A DNA stretch of 64,000 nt from Actinobacillus arthritidis. Lineage in GTDB: Bacteria > Pseudomonadota > Gammaproteobacteria > Enterobacterales > Pasteurellaceae. Positions 1 through 8,736 of the stretch are shown here, piece by piece (the first letter of the stretch is position 1; each line of letters begins with the position of its first letter). The notes beneath the pieces are model-generated. The model made no database searches and was not told the DNA's origin. It saw only the letters and a list, made by a program, of their open reading frames with translations. The DNA lies in NCBI RefSeq assembly GCF_029774155.1, contig NZ_CP103833.1, positions 186,001-250,000 of the forward strand. The letters run 5' to 3'. The position numbers and the translations under genes were made by a program.

Positions 1-670
1 TCCGCATGGTTTAACGACAGGCACATTAAATTGGCAAAATAAAACATTTTATCCGTATGATTATAGTGAGTATGCTTTTATTTATGACAAACAGAAATTA
101 GCAAGTCCGCCGACATCATTAAAAGAACTGGTTGAACGTCAAGATTTAAAAGTCATTTATCAAGATCCCCGTACCAGTACTGTTGGACGAGGGTTATTAT
201 TTTGGCTAAACACGGTATATAGTGAACAAGCTGAACAGGCATGGAAAACTTTAGCGAAACATACGGTAACTGTCGGCAAAGGTTGGTCGGAAACGTATAG
301 TGCGTTTTTAAAAGGTGAATCGGATTTAGTGTTGAGCTATTCGACTTCTCCGCTTTATCATCAATGGCACGATAAAACCGATAAATATGTAGCGGCACAG
401 TTTAGCGAAGGGCATTTAGTCCAAACAGAAGTAGTCGCGATATTAAATACGAGTAAGCAAAAAGAATTAGCGACTAAATTCCTCGCTTTCTTACAACAGC
501 CGGAAGCACAAAAAGTAATTTCTTACCATAATGTGATGAAACCGTTAGTGGATACAGTGGCTGATCCTGCGTTTAAAGTAATGCCGGAGTATAAAAATTT
601 AGCATTTACGATGCCGAATGCTGAAACGATTAAAGGTTGGTTAGCAACTTGGTCGAAAAGCTGGCAATAA
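1..670 (+). CDS. thiB: Thiamine ABC transporter substrate-binding protein, C-terminal part
   Basis: The reading frame is open from base 2 to the stop at 668-670, so the 5' end lies outside the window. About 222 residues are visible. The translation contains the ThiB-typical stretches IYQDPRTSTVGRGLL, GKGWSETYSAFLKGESDLVLSY and FSEGHLVQTEV, which I recognise from E. coli ThiB. The protein is a periplasmic binding protein that delivers thiamine (and its phosphates) to the ThiPQ importer. Those partners would lie downstream in many species but are not seen here: the gene is followed directly by a hairpin terminator and then dksA. No defect is visible in the part present. Confidence 0.9.
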   Translation, partial: PHGLTTGTLNWQNKTFYPYDYSEYAFIYDKQKLASPPTSLKELVERQDLKVIYQDPRTSTVGRGLLFWLNTVYSEQAEQAWKTLAKHTVTVGKGWSETYSAFLKGESDLVLSYSTSPLYHQWHDKTDKYVAAQFSEGHLVQTEVVAILNTSKQKELATKFLAFLQQPEAQKVISYHNVMKPLVDTVADPAFKVMPEYKNLAFTMPNAETIKGWLATWSKSWQ

Positions 671-706
671 AATAAAGAAGAAGTAAAAATAATTTGAGTA
701 AATTTT

Positions 707-735
707 AACGGCTGAAGGAATCTTTAGCCGTTTCA
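707..735 (+). terminator. Hairpin terminator after thiB
   Basis: AACGGCT (707-713) pairs with AGCCGTT (726-732) and is followed by a short T-containing stretch. It lies 37 bases after the thiB stop and before dksA. Confidence 0.6.
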
Positions 736-896
736 TTGTCTGCTAAGCGGTAAAAATTGCAAAAATTTTTGCAAATATTCATTGCCAAATAGGGCGACAT
801 TTGTTATTTATACGCCCTTTTAAAATTCGTCCCAAATATTTTTATGACACTTTTATACTAAATTGGGGAATGTGCTATCCAACAAGGAGTGAAATT

Positions 897-1346
897 ATGG
901 CTCAAGTGGCAAACACCACTTCATTAGGTTTATTAGCTTTAGCAGGCGTAACACCTTACCAACCGAAAAAAGATGAAGAGTATATGAATGATGCTCAGAA
1001 AGAGCATTTTCGTAAAATTCTTCGTGCATGGCATGTTCAAATTATGGACGAAGCTGAGCGTACCAAAAATCAAATGCAGGAAGAAGTAGCAAACTTTGCG
1101 GACCCTGCCGATCGTGCTACTCAGGAAGAGGAATTTAGCCTTGAGTTAAGAAATCGTGATCGTGAACGTAAATTACTCAAGAAAATTGAGCAAACATTAA
1201 ATAGTATTTCGGAAGATGAATACGGTTATTGTGAAACATGTGGCGTAGAAATCGGCTTACGCCGTTTAGAAGCTCGCCCGACAGCGGATATGTGTATCGA
1301 TTGTAAAACACTCGCTGAAATCCGTGAAAAACAAATGGGCCTATAA
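897..1346 (+). CDS. dksA: RNA polymerase-binding transcription factor DksA
   Basis: 149 aa, matching the family length (E. coli 151). DksA binds the RNA polymerase secondary channel and works with ppGpp in the stringent response. The coiled-coil tip carries the DPADRATQEEE motif with its two conserved Asp residues, and the C-terminal zinc finger has CETC...CIDC, followed by TLAEIREKQMGL. The frame is open further upstream (an ATG at 801), but I chose ATG 897 because AAGGAG (884-889) sits eight bases before it and the family begins near MAQVANTTSLGLLALAGV. A strong terminator follows. Confidence 0.95.
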   Translation: MAQVANTTSLGLLALAGVTPYQPKKDEEYMNDAQKEHFRKILRAWHVQIMDEAERTKNQMQEEVANFADPADRATQEEEFSLELRNRDRERKLLKKIEQTLNSISEDEYGYCETCGVEIGLRRLEARPTADMCIDCKTLAEIREKQMGL

Positions 1347-1376
1347 GCTAATTAAAAAGAGTAAATAGCGGTATAA

Positions 1377-1408
1377 TAATGGACAATCTCGCATTGTCCA
1401 TTATTTTT
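1377..1408 (+). terminator. Intrinsic terminator after dksA
   Basis: The perfect inverted repeat TAATGGACAAT (1377-1387) / ATTGTCCATTA (1393-1403) has a 5-base loop and is followed directly by TTTTTAT. Confidence 0.9.
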
Positions 1409-1438
1409 ATTTTACATGGCTATTTATTTTAATTTACT

Positions 1439-1452
1439 AGGGGTGGATTATT
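1439..1452 (+). promoter_or_regulatory. pcnB: pcnB ribosome binding site with AUU start
   Basis: The sequence AGGGGTGG (1439-1446) resembles a Shine-Dalgarno element and is followed at optimal spacing by ATT (1450-1452) in the pcnB frame. No ATG, GTG or CTG occurs between the in-frame stop at 1438 and TTG 1471. E. coli pcnB is reported to start at AUU, and the residues that follow (IFNYIKSLFSR) align with the E. coli start (IFTRVANFCRKVLSR). An AUU start here is inference. Confidence 0.6.
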
Positions 1453-3003
1453 TTTAACTATATTAAGTCGTTGTTTTCTCGACAAAAAAAAGGAAAAAAA
1501 CAACCGCTTACAGAACAAAACTTGTCTGAAGTAAAATCGGAAAAACGTGTTAAAGCGGTAGAATCTCAAACAAAATCCAAGCGTTCTGCTCCGACATTGA
1601 GTGAGCGACCTCAGCGTTCTTCTCAAAAATCTAAAAAAAATTCAGATGTTCCTTCTCATTTACTGCATAAAAAATTTACGGTAAGTGGTGGTCATTATGA
1701 TATTACGCCGAAAGATTTTCCTAAAAATGCGTTAGCAATTGTTGAAAAATTACAACGTGCCGGTTTTGAAGCGTATGTGGTTGGTGGTTGTATTCGAGAT
1801 TTATTACTTGGGCATAAACCCAAAGATTTTGACGTGGCAACCAATGCAAAACCGGAAGAAATTCAAAAAATCTTTGGTCGTCAATGCCGTTTAATCGGAC
1901 GACGTTTCCGTTTAGCCCATATTGTGTTTGGACGTGATATTTATGAAGTCGCAACTTTCCGAGCGGATCACAGCAATCATAGCAGTGATAAAATCTCGAA
2001 AGTGAGCGAAGAAGGTATGCTGTTACGTGACAATGTGTATGGTACATTACGTGAAGACGCACAACGCCGTGATTTCACGGTGAACTCGCTTTATTATGAT
2101 CCGAAGCATAATCTGATTTTCGATTTCTTTGATGGTATTGCGGATTTGAAAGCCGGTAAGTTACGCTTAATCGGTGATCCGGTGGTACGCTATCAAGAAG
2201 ATCCGGTACGTATGTTACGTGCAGTTCGCTTTATGGCGAAATTGGATATGTTCTTGGATAAACCGAGCGATGCCCCTATTCGTGAACTTGCCTATTTATT
2301 GAAAAATATTCCGGCGGCACGTTTGTTTGATGAATCATTAAAATTGTTGCAATCGGGACAAGGTTTTAAAACCTATCAGTTGATGCGTCAATATGGCTTA
2401 TTCGAGCAGTTATTCCCGGTGCTTGTTCCTTTTTTCACCGAACACAATGATTCGAATGCAGAGCGTATGCTAAGTAAAGCACTTAACTCAACGGATGAGC
2501 GTATTCGTGATAATTTACGGGTTAATCCTGCATTTTTATTTGCGGCCCTTCTTTGGTATCCATTACGTGAGAAAATGGAAGTGCTAAAAAATGAAGGTGG
2601 TCTAAACAGCCATGATGCAATGATGTTAGCGGCTAATGATGTATTGGATGAAAGCTGTAAAGCCATTGCCTTACATCGCCGTCATACCTCTGTGATTCGT
2701 GATATTTGGGCGTTACAATTTCAGATGACTAAGCGTTCGGGTAAGCGTCCACAGCAGACGCTAGAACACATAAAATTCCGTGCTGGTTTTGATTTATTAG
2801 TGATGCGTGCTGAGATTGAAGGTGGTGACTTGGTCGAGCTTTCAGCGTGGTGGCACGAATACCAATTTAGCAATGACGCACAACGTGCGGAAATGTTGAA
2901 AGCGGTCAGAAATTTGCCGAATTTTGCCGGCGAAGAAAAGAAAAAACGTCGTCGTAAAATATTTAGAAAGAAAAAGCCGGTGAAGAAAGTCTCGGCAGAG
3001 TAA
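1450..3003 (+). CDS. pcnB: Poly(A) polymerase I
   Basis: About 517 aa from ATT 1450, or 510 aa from TTG 1471. PcnB adds 3' poly(A) tails that promote RNA decay. The nucleotidyltransferase head shows VGGCIRDLLLGHKPKDFDVATN with the catalytic DFD. RFRLAHIVFG, DAQRRDFTVNSLYYDP and YQEDPVRMLRAVRF follow as in E. coli. The C-terminus is a basic tail (KKKRRRKIFRKKK) that probably contacts RNA. A lysine-rich insert precedes the catalytic domain. The gene lies directly upstream of folK, the common gamma-proteobacterial order, but a hairpin separates the two. The unusual start codon is described separately. Confidence 0.93.
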   Translation: MFNYIKSLFSRQKKGKKQPLTEQNLSEVKSEKRVKAVESQTKSKRSAPTLSERPQRSSQKSKKNSDVPSHLLHKKFTVSGGHYDITPKDFPKNALAIVEKLQRAGFEAYVVGGCIRDLLLGHKPKDFDVATNAKPEEIQKIFGRQCRLIGRRFRLAHIVFGRDIYEVATFRADHSNHSSDKISKVSEEGMLLRDNVYGTLREDAQRRDFTVNSLYYDPKHNLIFDFFDGIADLKAGKLRLIGDPVVRYQEDPVRMLRAVRFMAKLDMFLDKPSDAPIRELAYLLKNIPAARLFDESLKLLQSGQGFKTYQLMRQYGLFEQLFPVLVPFFTEHNDSNAERMLSKALNSTDERIRDNLRVNPAFLFAALLWYPLREKMEVLKNEGGLNSHDAMMLAANDVLDESCKAIALHRRHTSVIRDIWALQFQMTKRSGKRPQQTLEHIKFRAGFDLLVMRAEIEGGDLVELSAWWHEYQFSNDAQRAEMLKAVRNLPNFAGEEKKKRRRKIFRKKKPVKKVSAE

Positions 3004-3013
3004 ATAGAAAGAT

Positions 3014-3045
3014 GGTGCAAGCGAGAGCTTGTGCCTTTTCTTTTA
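3014..3045 (+). terminator. Hairpin between pcnB and folK
   Basis: GGTGCAAGC (3014-3022) pairs with GCTTGTGCC (3027-3035), with two G-U pairs in RNA and a GAGA loop, followed by TTTTCTTTT. It could terminate or attenuate transcription into folK. Confidence 0.65.
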
Positions 3046-3073
3046 GTTAGAATAAGTAGAAACGGAAATCATT

Positions 3074-3544
3074 ATGAAAACAGTCTATATCGCTTTAGGG
3101 TCGAATTTAGATAATCCGCTGGCACAAGTTAAACAAGCGGTCGAATCTTTAAAAACATTTGCAATCAATTTTGAAATTAGTCCGTTTTATGGCAGTAAGC
3201 CGGTCGGACCACAAGATCAGCCGGATTATGTGAATGCGGTGGCAAAATTCGATACCGATTTAACAGCGTTGGAATTGTTGGATAAATTACAAAGTATTGA
3301 AAATGCACAAGGGCGAGTACGGATTCGTCGTTGGGGAGAGCGTACGCTAGATTTGGATATTATTTTATACGGCGATGAACAGATTCAAAATGAACGTTTA
3401 ACCGTACCGCATATCGAAATGAAAAATCGTGAGTTTGTAATTGTACCGATGTATGATCTTAACCCTGATTTGGTACTACCAAGCGGTGAAAAATTAGCGG
3501 AAATTTACCAACAATTTAAACATCATCAAATGGTGACGTTCTAA
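3074..3544 (+). CDS. folK: 2-amino-4-hydroxy-6-hydroxymethyldihydropteridine pyrophosphokinase
   Basis: 156 aa, close to the E. coli length of 159. FolK transfers pyrophosphate from ATP to 6-hydroxymethyl-7,8-dihydropterin in folate synthesis. Visible motifs are IALGSNLDNP at the N-terminus, GPQDQPDYVNAV, and the HPPK signature RRWGERTLDLDIILYG, whose two Asp residues bind magnesium. PHIEMKNREFVIVPMYDLNP follows. The start ATG is preceded by a weak purine-rich stretch. It sits 70 bases after pcnB, with a hairpin in between. The frame is intact. Confidence 0.95.
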   Translation: MKTVYIALGSNLDNPLAQVKQAVESLKTFAINFEISPFYGSKPVGPQDQPDYVNAVAKFDTDLTALELLDKLQSIENAQGRVRIRRWGERTLDLDIILYGDEQIQNERLTVPHIEMKNREFVIVPMYDLNPDLVLPSGEKLAEIYQQFKHHQMVTF

Positions 3545-3549
3545 TTACA

Positions 3550-3577
3550 AATGCACGGAATGTTCCGTGCATTTTTT
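3550..3577. terminator. Bidirectional terminator between folK and ynbE
   Basis: AATGCACGGAA (3550-3560) and TTCCGTGCATT (3563-3573) form a perfect stem with a T run on the plus side and an A-rich flank on the other. It serves the convergent folK and ynbE. Confidence 0.85.
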
Positions 3578-3585
3578 TATGGGAG

Positions 3586-3807
3586 CTATTCTGCCGGTGT
3601 TGCTACCACCGCTTCTGATTTAGCCGCTTTGTTATCTGAGGTTTGCAATACGGCACGAGACTTTTCATCAAATTTCACATCAATACGGTGATCAACCACC
3701 ACATTCATATTAATCGTGATCCCTTCCGCCGGCGTTTCAAGCTGTACTTTTGGCGTACAAGCGGTCAAATTTAGGCAAAAAATTGCAAAAAGTAGGCTTT
3801 TTCTCAT
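3586..3807 (-). CDS. ynbE: YnbE-family small outer membrane lipoprotein
   Basis: 73 aa. The N-terminus MRKSLLFAIFCLNLTAC is a lipoprotein signal ending in a lipobox Cys. PAEGITINMNVVVDHRIDVKFDEK matches the YnbE core (E. coli PKEPITINMNVKIEHEI, from memory). In E. coli, YnbE pairs with the AsmA-like protein YdbH to bridge the inner and outer membranes for phospholipid transport. Here its ATG overlaps the ydbH stop by the ATGA arrangement, which supports translational coupling and a shared role. A C-terminal extension of about 20 residues is rich in Ala and Lys. Confidence 0.85.
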   Translation of the reverse strand: MRKSLLFAIFCLNLTACTPKVQLETPAEGITINMNVVVDHRIDVKFDEKSRAVLQTSDNKAAKSEAVVATPAE

Positions 3808-6530
3808 TTTCTTTTATCTAGTTGCTGGTAAATAGAATTTTCAAGATTCTGTTCGACATAAGAACCTGAATTGATCATATGCCAAAGGCTAAAGATATTC
3901 TCTTTATGATGATAATTAAAGTTAATTTTGGCTTTTTCTTGCTGATTAAGTCGCATTTTTAATTTGGCATCTAACGCCATTTCACCATTTGGTCCAACAT
4001 TAATCAAGCTACGTAAATCGGTAATTTTCGTATCGTTAAGTAAATAGAGTAATAGTCGCTCGGAATAGCCGCTGGTTTGTGAAATTGCTTTCATTAATTC
4101 GGGCTGAATTTTTAAATTCGATTCCACAGCTTGGGTCAGTAAGCCGTCACATACATAACAAGGTTTACCTTCCAACCAAAACGGCAAGGTAGCATTGGCT
4201 TTGCCTTTGAGCTCAATTTGCTGATATTGCACCAATTCGAGGATACGTTCGAAATTGATATTTGCCAGCTTTAAATAAGCAATTTGAGTTTGTGGCAAGG
4301 CAAATTGCTCAACACTCAGCTCACCGTCTAATAAATTCATTGAAAGCTGTTTGAGCATTAACGGTTTGTGACGGCTATAAGGGTAATGCCCAAACACTTT
4401 TACTCGAATATTTTCAATCGGTAAACCGAGATTTAATTGCCCGATTTTTAAGTCGATAGGCTGTTTTAAACCAAAGTCAAATTCATTATCTTGTAAGCGA
4501 TAAGGCAAATTAAATTCAATCGCTTTTGCTTCGCCATTCGGCATAGAAAGCGAAGCGTTACGAATGGCAAAATGTCCCCCAGCAATAATACCTTTTTCTA
4601 CACCGGCACTAAAAGCGGTTTCGCCTCGTACCGTTCCACCGGTAATTAACCAATTTTTGCGAAATGGAATGAGTGGTTGAAATACTTTTGCCGGCTGTTC
4701 TTGCCAATATAATCGCCCAATAAGCTCACTTGCGGTTTTAGTTAGTTTACGGCGAGCAAATAAGCGAAGTGGCTTAATTTGTTGGGCTTGTAGTTCGCCT
4801 TTGAGATTCAGGTTTTCAATTTCACCATTTACCTGTAATTTCGCAGACGGTAATGGAATTTTTCCACCATAGCTAAATTGTATTTCCGGTGATTTTAGCT
4901 GGATACCGCCGTCAAGTTGCCATTTTTCATAAGCAAATTTAATTGGCTCCAGTAAACGTAATTCAGTTTTAGGAATATACACGCCTTTCTGGTGAATTTT
5001 GCCTAATTCACCACTTAATTTGTGGAGTTGTACTAAATTTTTGTGCCAAGTTCCTTGTCCGCTAATATTGAGTTTGCTGGCTATGGTGTGGATATTTGTA
5101 TCGCCCCAAACTCGCCATTGCCACAAATCTTGTACTGCATTTTTATCCGCAACGTCTTCAAAAAAGTCTAATTGTCCCATTTTGAAGTTTTTGGCAAAAC
5201 CGTCTAAATGCAGATTGATGTTTTTAAAATCGGGGCTTTCACCTTTGAATACTGCATGTAAGCGACCATTTACACCATGCTTATTAATCTGAATACCGGC
5301 AAGCGGAAAACGTAATTCATGAATTGCCAGTAATCGTTGTTTCCCGACCAAACGTAATAGCGATTTTGGCTGAAATTTAAAACTCAGATGCTCAAATTTA
5401 CCGCTAAATGCTACCGGTAAAGAACTGTACAGAATGAAATCGTCATATTTCACATTACCGGTAATTTGAAACGGCATATTTAAACTGTCAGCTTGTAATT
5501 CACCGTCACGGCTTTCCAATACAATATTTCCTTTACCGGCATTTTTACTTTGCGATAGCAAGTTAAAACGTAAGTAGGTTTTAATCGGATAATAATCACC
5601 ATTCGCAAAACTGTTTGGCGTGAGTTTTGCATTAATAAAGCCTTGCGGCGGAAAATCTTCCAGCCAATCCCAATAGAATTTACCCTGTTTAATTTCAAGG
5701 GTTTGTGAATCAAAACGGAATGGGAAGTTTAAGCGGTTTTTCGGGGCAGTCTCGGAAGCGAAAGCCCAATCGCCGACTAACTGATTTTGTTCATCGGTTT
5801 GCCAACTGAGTAGAGAGTCGCCTTCTCGAATTACTTCATTTGCGACGATTTCTTTCGGTAGAATCCAGTGATAATCGCCTTCAAATTGTGATGGAATGGC
5901 GAACAAATCTTTCGGATTCACGTGGGCGGAAAACAGTAAATTATGTTTTTCCTTTTCGCTCGGTTGATAGCTTAAATTGCCGGAAAGCGTTTGATTATCA
6001 AATTCCGCCGTTAATTCTATCGCTTGTTGACGGATTAAAGCGGTCAATTTTTGCTGAAAAAATGCAAATTTGCTATAACTCAGTGTGCTTAATAATTGTG
6101 CTAAGCGTGGATGCAAATCATTAGGTAAATTCAACCAATGTAATGCTTTAATTTCCGCTTCACCCTCGGGCAACAACGCTAAAATTGGCGTAAGAGAGAA
6201 GGTAGATGATTCATCAGAGTCGGGTAATTGAGTTAAACATTGATAATCCAGCGTTGCTTTATCGATTGAAACTCGATTTTTACTATGCCAATGCACAGCA
6301 AGATTATCGACTGTAATTAAAGGACAATTTTGATAGGTGAGAGCAAATTTTGCTAGATTTGCATTTTCTAAATTCGCTTGAATACCGCCGGCAGGCGTTT
6401 GAATTTGCCAACCGTCCGGTAAAAACCAGTTGGTAACTGTAGAAAGTTGCTTACCTGAAAGCAAGGTTGCACTGCTGATAATCAGCAGTGCAACAAAAGT
6501 ACCGATAACAAGTAAGCTACGTTTTAGCAT
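3804..6530 (-). CDS. ydbH: YdbH-family AsmA-like inter-membrane phospholipid transport protein
   Basis: 908 aa from ATG 6530. The frame stays open upstream to 6584, but ATG 6530 overlaps the stop of the preceding gene as TAATG, so I take it as the start. MLKRSLLVIGTFVALLIISSATLL is an N-terminal membrane anchor. The rest is a long beta-rich periplasmic protein with repeated short amphipathic strands and no enzyme motif, as in the TamB/YhdP/YdbH group that forms hydrophobic grooves for lipid passage. The immediate partner ynbE follows with an ATGA overlap. The gene is the middle one of a three-gene minus-strand operon. Confidence 0.82.
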   Translation of the reverse strand: MLKRSLLVIGTFVALLIISSATLLSGKQLSTVTNWFLPDGWQIQTPAGGIQANLENANLAKFALTYQNCPLITVDNLAVHWHSKNRVSIDKATLDYQCLTQLPDSDESSTFSLTPILALLPEGEAEIKALHWLNLPNDLHPRLAQLLSTLSYSKFAFFQQKLTALIRQQAIELTAEFDNQTLSGNLSYQPSEKEKHNLLFSAHVNPKDLFAIPSQFEGDYHWILPKEIVANEVIREGDSLLSWQTDEQNQLVGDWAFASETAPKNRLNFPFRFDSQTLEIKQGKFYWDWLEDFPPQGFINAKLTPNSFANGDYYPIKTYLRFNLLSQSKNAGKGNIVLESRDGELQADSLNMPFQITGNVKYDDFILYSSLPVAFSGKFEHLSFKFQPKSLLRLVGKQRLLAIHELRFPLAGIQINKHGVNGRLHAVFKGESPDFKNINLHLDGFAKNFKMGQLDFFEDVADKNAVQDLWQWRVWGDTNIHTIASKLNISGQGTWHKNLVQLHKLSGELGKIHQKGVYIPKTELRLLEPIKFAYEKWQLDGGIQLKSPEIQFSYGGKIPLPSAKLQVNGEIENLNLKGELQAQQIKPLRLFARRKLTKTASELIGRLYWQEQPAKVFQPLIPFRKNWLITGGTVRGETAFSAGVEKGIIAGGHFAIRNASLSMPNGEAKAIEFNLPYRLQDNEFDFGLKQPIDLKIGQLNLGLPIENIRVKVFGHYPYSRHKPLMLKQLSMNLLDGELSVEQFALPQTQIAYLKLANINFERILELVQYQQIELKGKANATLPFWLEGKPCYVCDGLLTQAVESNLKIQPELMKAISQTSGYSERLLLYLLNDTKITDLRSLINVGPNGEMALDAKLKMRLNQQEKAKINFNYHHKENIFSLWHMINSGSYVEQNLENSIYQQLDKRK

Positions 6531-7354
6531 TAGATCATATTGGTAAATGGATAGAGCATCGCTAATAAGGTAGCTAATGTCCATCCGAGTGGGTTTTTAA
6601 TTTGTTTTTCGCCTTTGCCGAGTAATAACCAAGCGAGTAAAGCGAAAATCACAAATTGCACGAGAAAATAAACTACATAGGGCAATAACGACATACCCGG
6701 CATAATTTGCAATTGTTGGTACAGTACGAATGCACTCCATAAATAATTTAGTACTAAAACGATTAGCGCAAGCTGTACTAATAATTTAAAGAAAACATCA
6801 AGACGGCTTTTTGCCAACATCAAATACCAACCGGCAAGTAAAATACCGAATAACAGTTGGGCAAAATTATTGGCGCGCACACCGTTAAATAAAGAGGGAA
6901 GTTCAACCCAATAAATCGCTAAATACTGAATCATTCCCACCGCAAGAATACCGAAAGCGCAGTAAATTAAGGTGTTCATCGGTTTTTCATGTGCGTTAAA
7001 TAACCAATAAAAAATACCGATCATTAATGATGCCACTCCGGCAAGTGCCATCGGATTGTGTTTTGGTGTGAAACCGATTGAATAAACGAAATTGCCAAGC
7101 GCAAAAACGATGAAGAATTTTAGTACGAATAACAATCTACCCGTTTGCCCCGGGCAAATTTCTCCTTTCCATAACACAAAAAATGCAATGAGATTTGCAA
7201 CGAAAAAGGCGAGTAAATACGGCGAGATAAAAATCGCATTTTGTGGAGCAAAATAGTGATTAAGTAACATTTGTACAAACAGCATTAGTACCATTGGTAG
7301 TAGTGCGTGTGTGGCAATATCATATTTTTTTTCAGAATCGTGATTGTGCGACAT
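6530..7354 (-). CDS. Polytopic inner membrane protein of unknown function, upstream of ydbH
   Basis: 274 aa with about eight or nine hydrophobic helices: roughly residues 16-36, 41-62, 75-95, 104-120, 131-151, 163-180, 185-212, 225-247 and 255-273. The N-terminus MSHNHDSEKKYD is short and cytoplasm-like. I do not recognise the family and see no transporter signature. Its stop overlaps the ydbH ATG (TAATG), so it is translated together with ydbH and ynbE and may take part in the same envelope lipid process. That role is inference from coupling only. Confidence 0.75.
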   Translation of the reverse strand: MSHNHDSEKKYDIATHALLPMVLMLFVQMLLNHYFAPQNAIFISPYLLAFFVANLIAFFVLWKGEICPGQTGRLLFVLKFFIVFALGNFVYSIGFTPKHNPMALAGVASLMIGIFYWLFNAHEKPMNTLIYCAFGILAVGMIQYLAIYWVELPSLFNGVRANNFAQLLFGILLAGWYLMLAKSRLDVFFKLLVQLALIVLVLNYLWSAFVLYQQLQIMPGMSLLPYVVYFLVQFVIFALLAWLLLGKGEKQIKNPLGWTLATLLAMLYPFTNMI

Positions 7355-7451
7355 AACTTAAAATTGATAGATAAGTAAAATTGAAAAATGATTTTAGCGT
7401 GAAATTATGCCATAATATATGTAGTTTTTTAACTTAAATAAGGAATGAACT

Positions 7452-7859
7452 ATGCGAATTTTACATACCATGTTACGCGTAGGCGATTTGGAGCGTTCGA
7501 TTAAATTCTATACCGAAGTATTAGGTATGCGCTTACTTCGTACTAGCGAAAACCCTGAATATAAATATTCATTAGCATTTTTAGGCTATGCGGACGAAAG
7601 CGAAAGTGCGGTTATTGAATTAACTTATAACTGGGGCGTAGAAAGCTATGAATTAGGTACGGCGTACGGTCATATTGCATTAGGTGTTGACGATATTTAT
7701 GCAACGATTGAAAGCGTGCGTGCGGCAGGCGGTAAAATTACGCGTGAGCCGGGCCCGGTATTAGGTGGTAAAACAGTAATTGCTTTTGCCGAAGATCCGG
7801 ACGGTTATAAAATTGAGTTTATTGAAAATAAAAATGCACAGGTCGCATTAGGTAATTAA
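7452..7859 (+). CDS. gloA: Lactoylglutathione lyase (glyoxalase I)
   Basis: 135 aa, identical in length to E. coli GloA. It isomerises the hemithioacetal of methylglyoxal and glutathione to S-lactoylglutathione. The four metal ligands known from E. coli GloA are present at the same positions: His5, Glu56, His74 and Glu122. [13 protein letters not shown] and [14 protein letters not shown] are typical. AAGGAA precedes the ATG. The gene carries an AAGTGCGGT (Haemophilus-type) uptake core at 7604-7612. It is monocistronic, with hairpins downstream. Confidence 0.96.
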   Translation: MRILHTMLRVGDLERSIKFYTEVLGMRLLRTSENPEYKYSLAFLGYADESESAVIELTYNWGVESYELGTAYGHIALGVDDIYATIESVRAAGGKITREPGPVLGGKTVIAFAEDPDGYKIEFIENKNAQVALGN

Positions 7860-7873
7860 TTTTATTTGCTATA

Positions 7874-7957
7874 AATAGCCTCCGGCTATTCGTAGTGCAA
7901 GCGGTCAAATTTTGAGAGATATTTGCAAATTCTCTTTAAAATCCGACCGCTTTTTCT
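7874..7957 (+). terminator. Tandem hairpins after gloA, the second built from an inverted uptake-sequence pair
   Basis: The first stem is AATAGCC (7874-7880) / GGCTATT (7884-7890). The second pairs AAGCGGTCAAATTTTGAGAGA (from 7899) with a near-complement ending in GACCGCTT and TTTTTC. The second is a pair of Actinobacillus uptake sequences in opposite orientation used as a terminator. Confidence 0.75.
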
Positions 7958-7993
7958 TTAAGTAGGTGTAAAACCACCTGTAATGAATAGACA

Positions 7994-8650
7994 ATGACAG
8001 AACAAGTAACAGACTATAATTTATTAAAAAATCGTTTTCGTGGTTATTTACCGGTAATTATTGATGTGGAAACCGCCGGATTGAATGCACAAACAGACGC
8101 TTTGTTGGAACTGGCGACCATCACGGTAAAAATGGATGAGAACGGCTATTTAGTGCCGGATCAAAAATGCCATTTTCATATTCAGCCGTTTGAAGGGGCG
8201 AATATCAATCCCGACTCACTGAAATTTAACGGCATTGACATTGATAACCCGTTGCGAGGTGCAGTGTCGGAAAATATTGCGATTCCCGAAATGTTTAAAA
8301 TGGTACGCCGAGCATTGAAAGATCAGGGTTGTCAGCGTGCGGTTATTGTGGCGCATAATGCGACCTTTGATCAGGCGTTTGTACAAGCGACAGTGAAGCG
8401 TATTAACGCAAAGCGTGATCCGTTTCATCCGTTTGCTATGTTTGATACCGCTACACTTGCTGGTTTTATGTACGGACAAACCGTATTAGTCAAAGCCTGC
8501 CAAATGGCAAAAATTCCATTTGACGGTAAACAAGCTCACTCAGCTTTATATGATACGGAAAAAACCACAGAATTATTCTGCACAATGGTAAATCGTTTAA
8601 AAGATCTCGGTGGTTTTCCGCTCGTGAGTGATAACGTATCAGACGTATAA
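7994..8650 (+). CDS. rnt: Ribonuclease T
   Basis: 218 aa (E. coli 215). RNase T trims the 3' ends of tRNA and other stable RNAs. It is a DEDDh exonuclease. Exo I is [21 protein letters not shown] with catalytic Asp24 and Glu26, Exo II is [13 protein letters not shown], and Exo III is [14 protein letters not shown] with the catalytic His and Asp. The gene is monocistronic between two uptake-sequence hairpins. The frame is intact. Confidence 0.95.
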   Translation: MTEQVTDYNLLKNRFRGYLPVIIDVETAGLNAQTDALLELATITVKMDENGYLVPDQKCHFHIQPFEGANINPDSLKFNGIDIDNPLRGAVSENIAIPEMFKMVRRALKDQGCQRAVIVAHNATFDQAFVQATVKRINAKRDPFHPFAMFDTATLAGFMYGQTVLVKACQMAKIPFDGKQAHSALYDTEKTTELFCTMVNRLKDLGGFPLVSDNVSDV

Positions 8651-8663
8651 TTTGAATAAAAAT

Positions 8664-8720
8664 AAGCGGTCTATTTTCCTGATTTTTTGAAAAAAGTAAG
8701 GAAAATAGACCGCTTGTATA
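8664..8720. terminator. Long inverted uptake-sequence terminator between rnt and the Nramp-like gene
   Basis: AAGCGGTCTATTTTCCT (8664-8680) pairs with AGGAAAATAGACCGCTT (8699-8715): a 17-base perfect stem containing two uptake cores, between convergent genes. Confidence 0.85.
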
Positions 8721-8736
8721 TTTCTATCTTGTTTGA

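Noticed and set aside
801..896. 5' extension of dksA from ATG 801
   Set aside because: No family similarity in the extension; ATG 897 has AAGGAG at correct spacing and gives the normal length.
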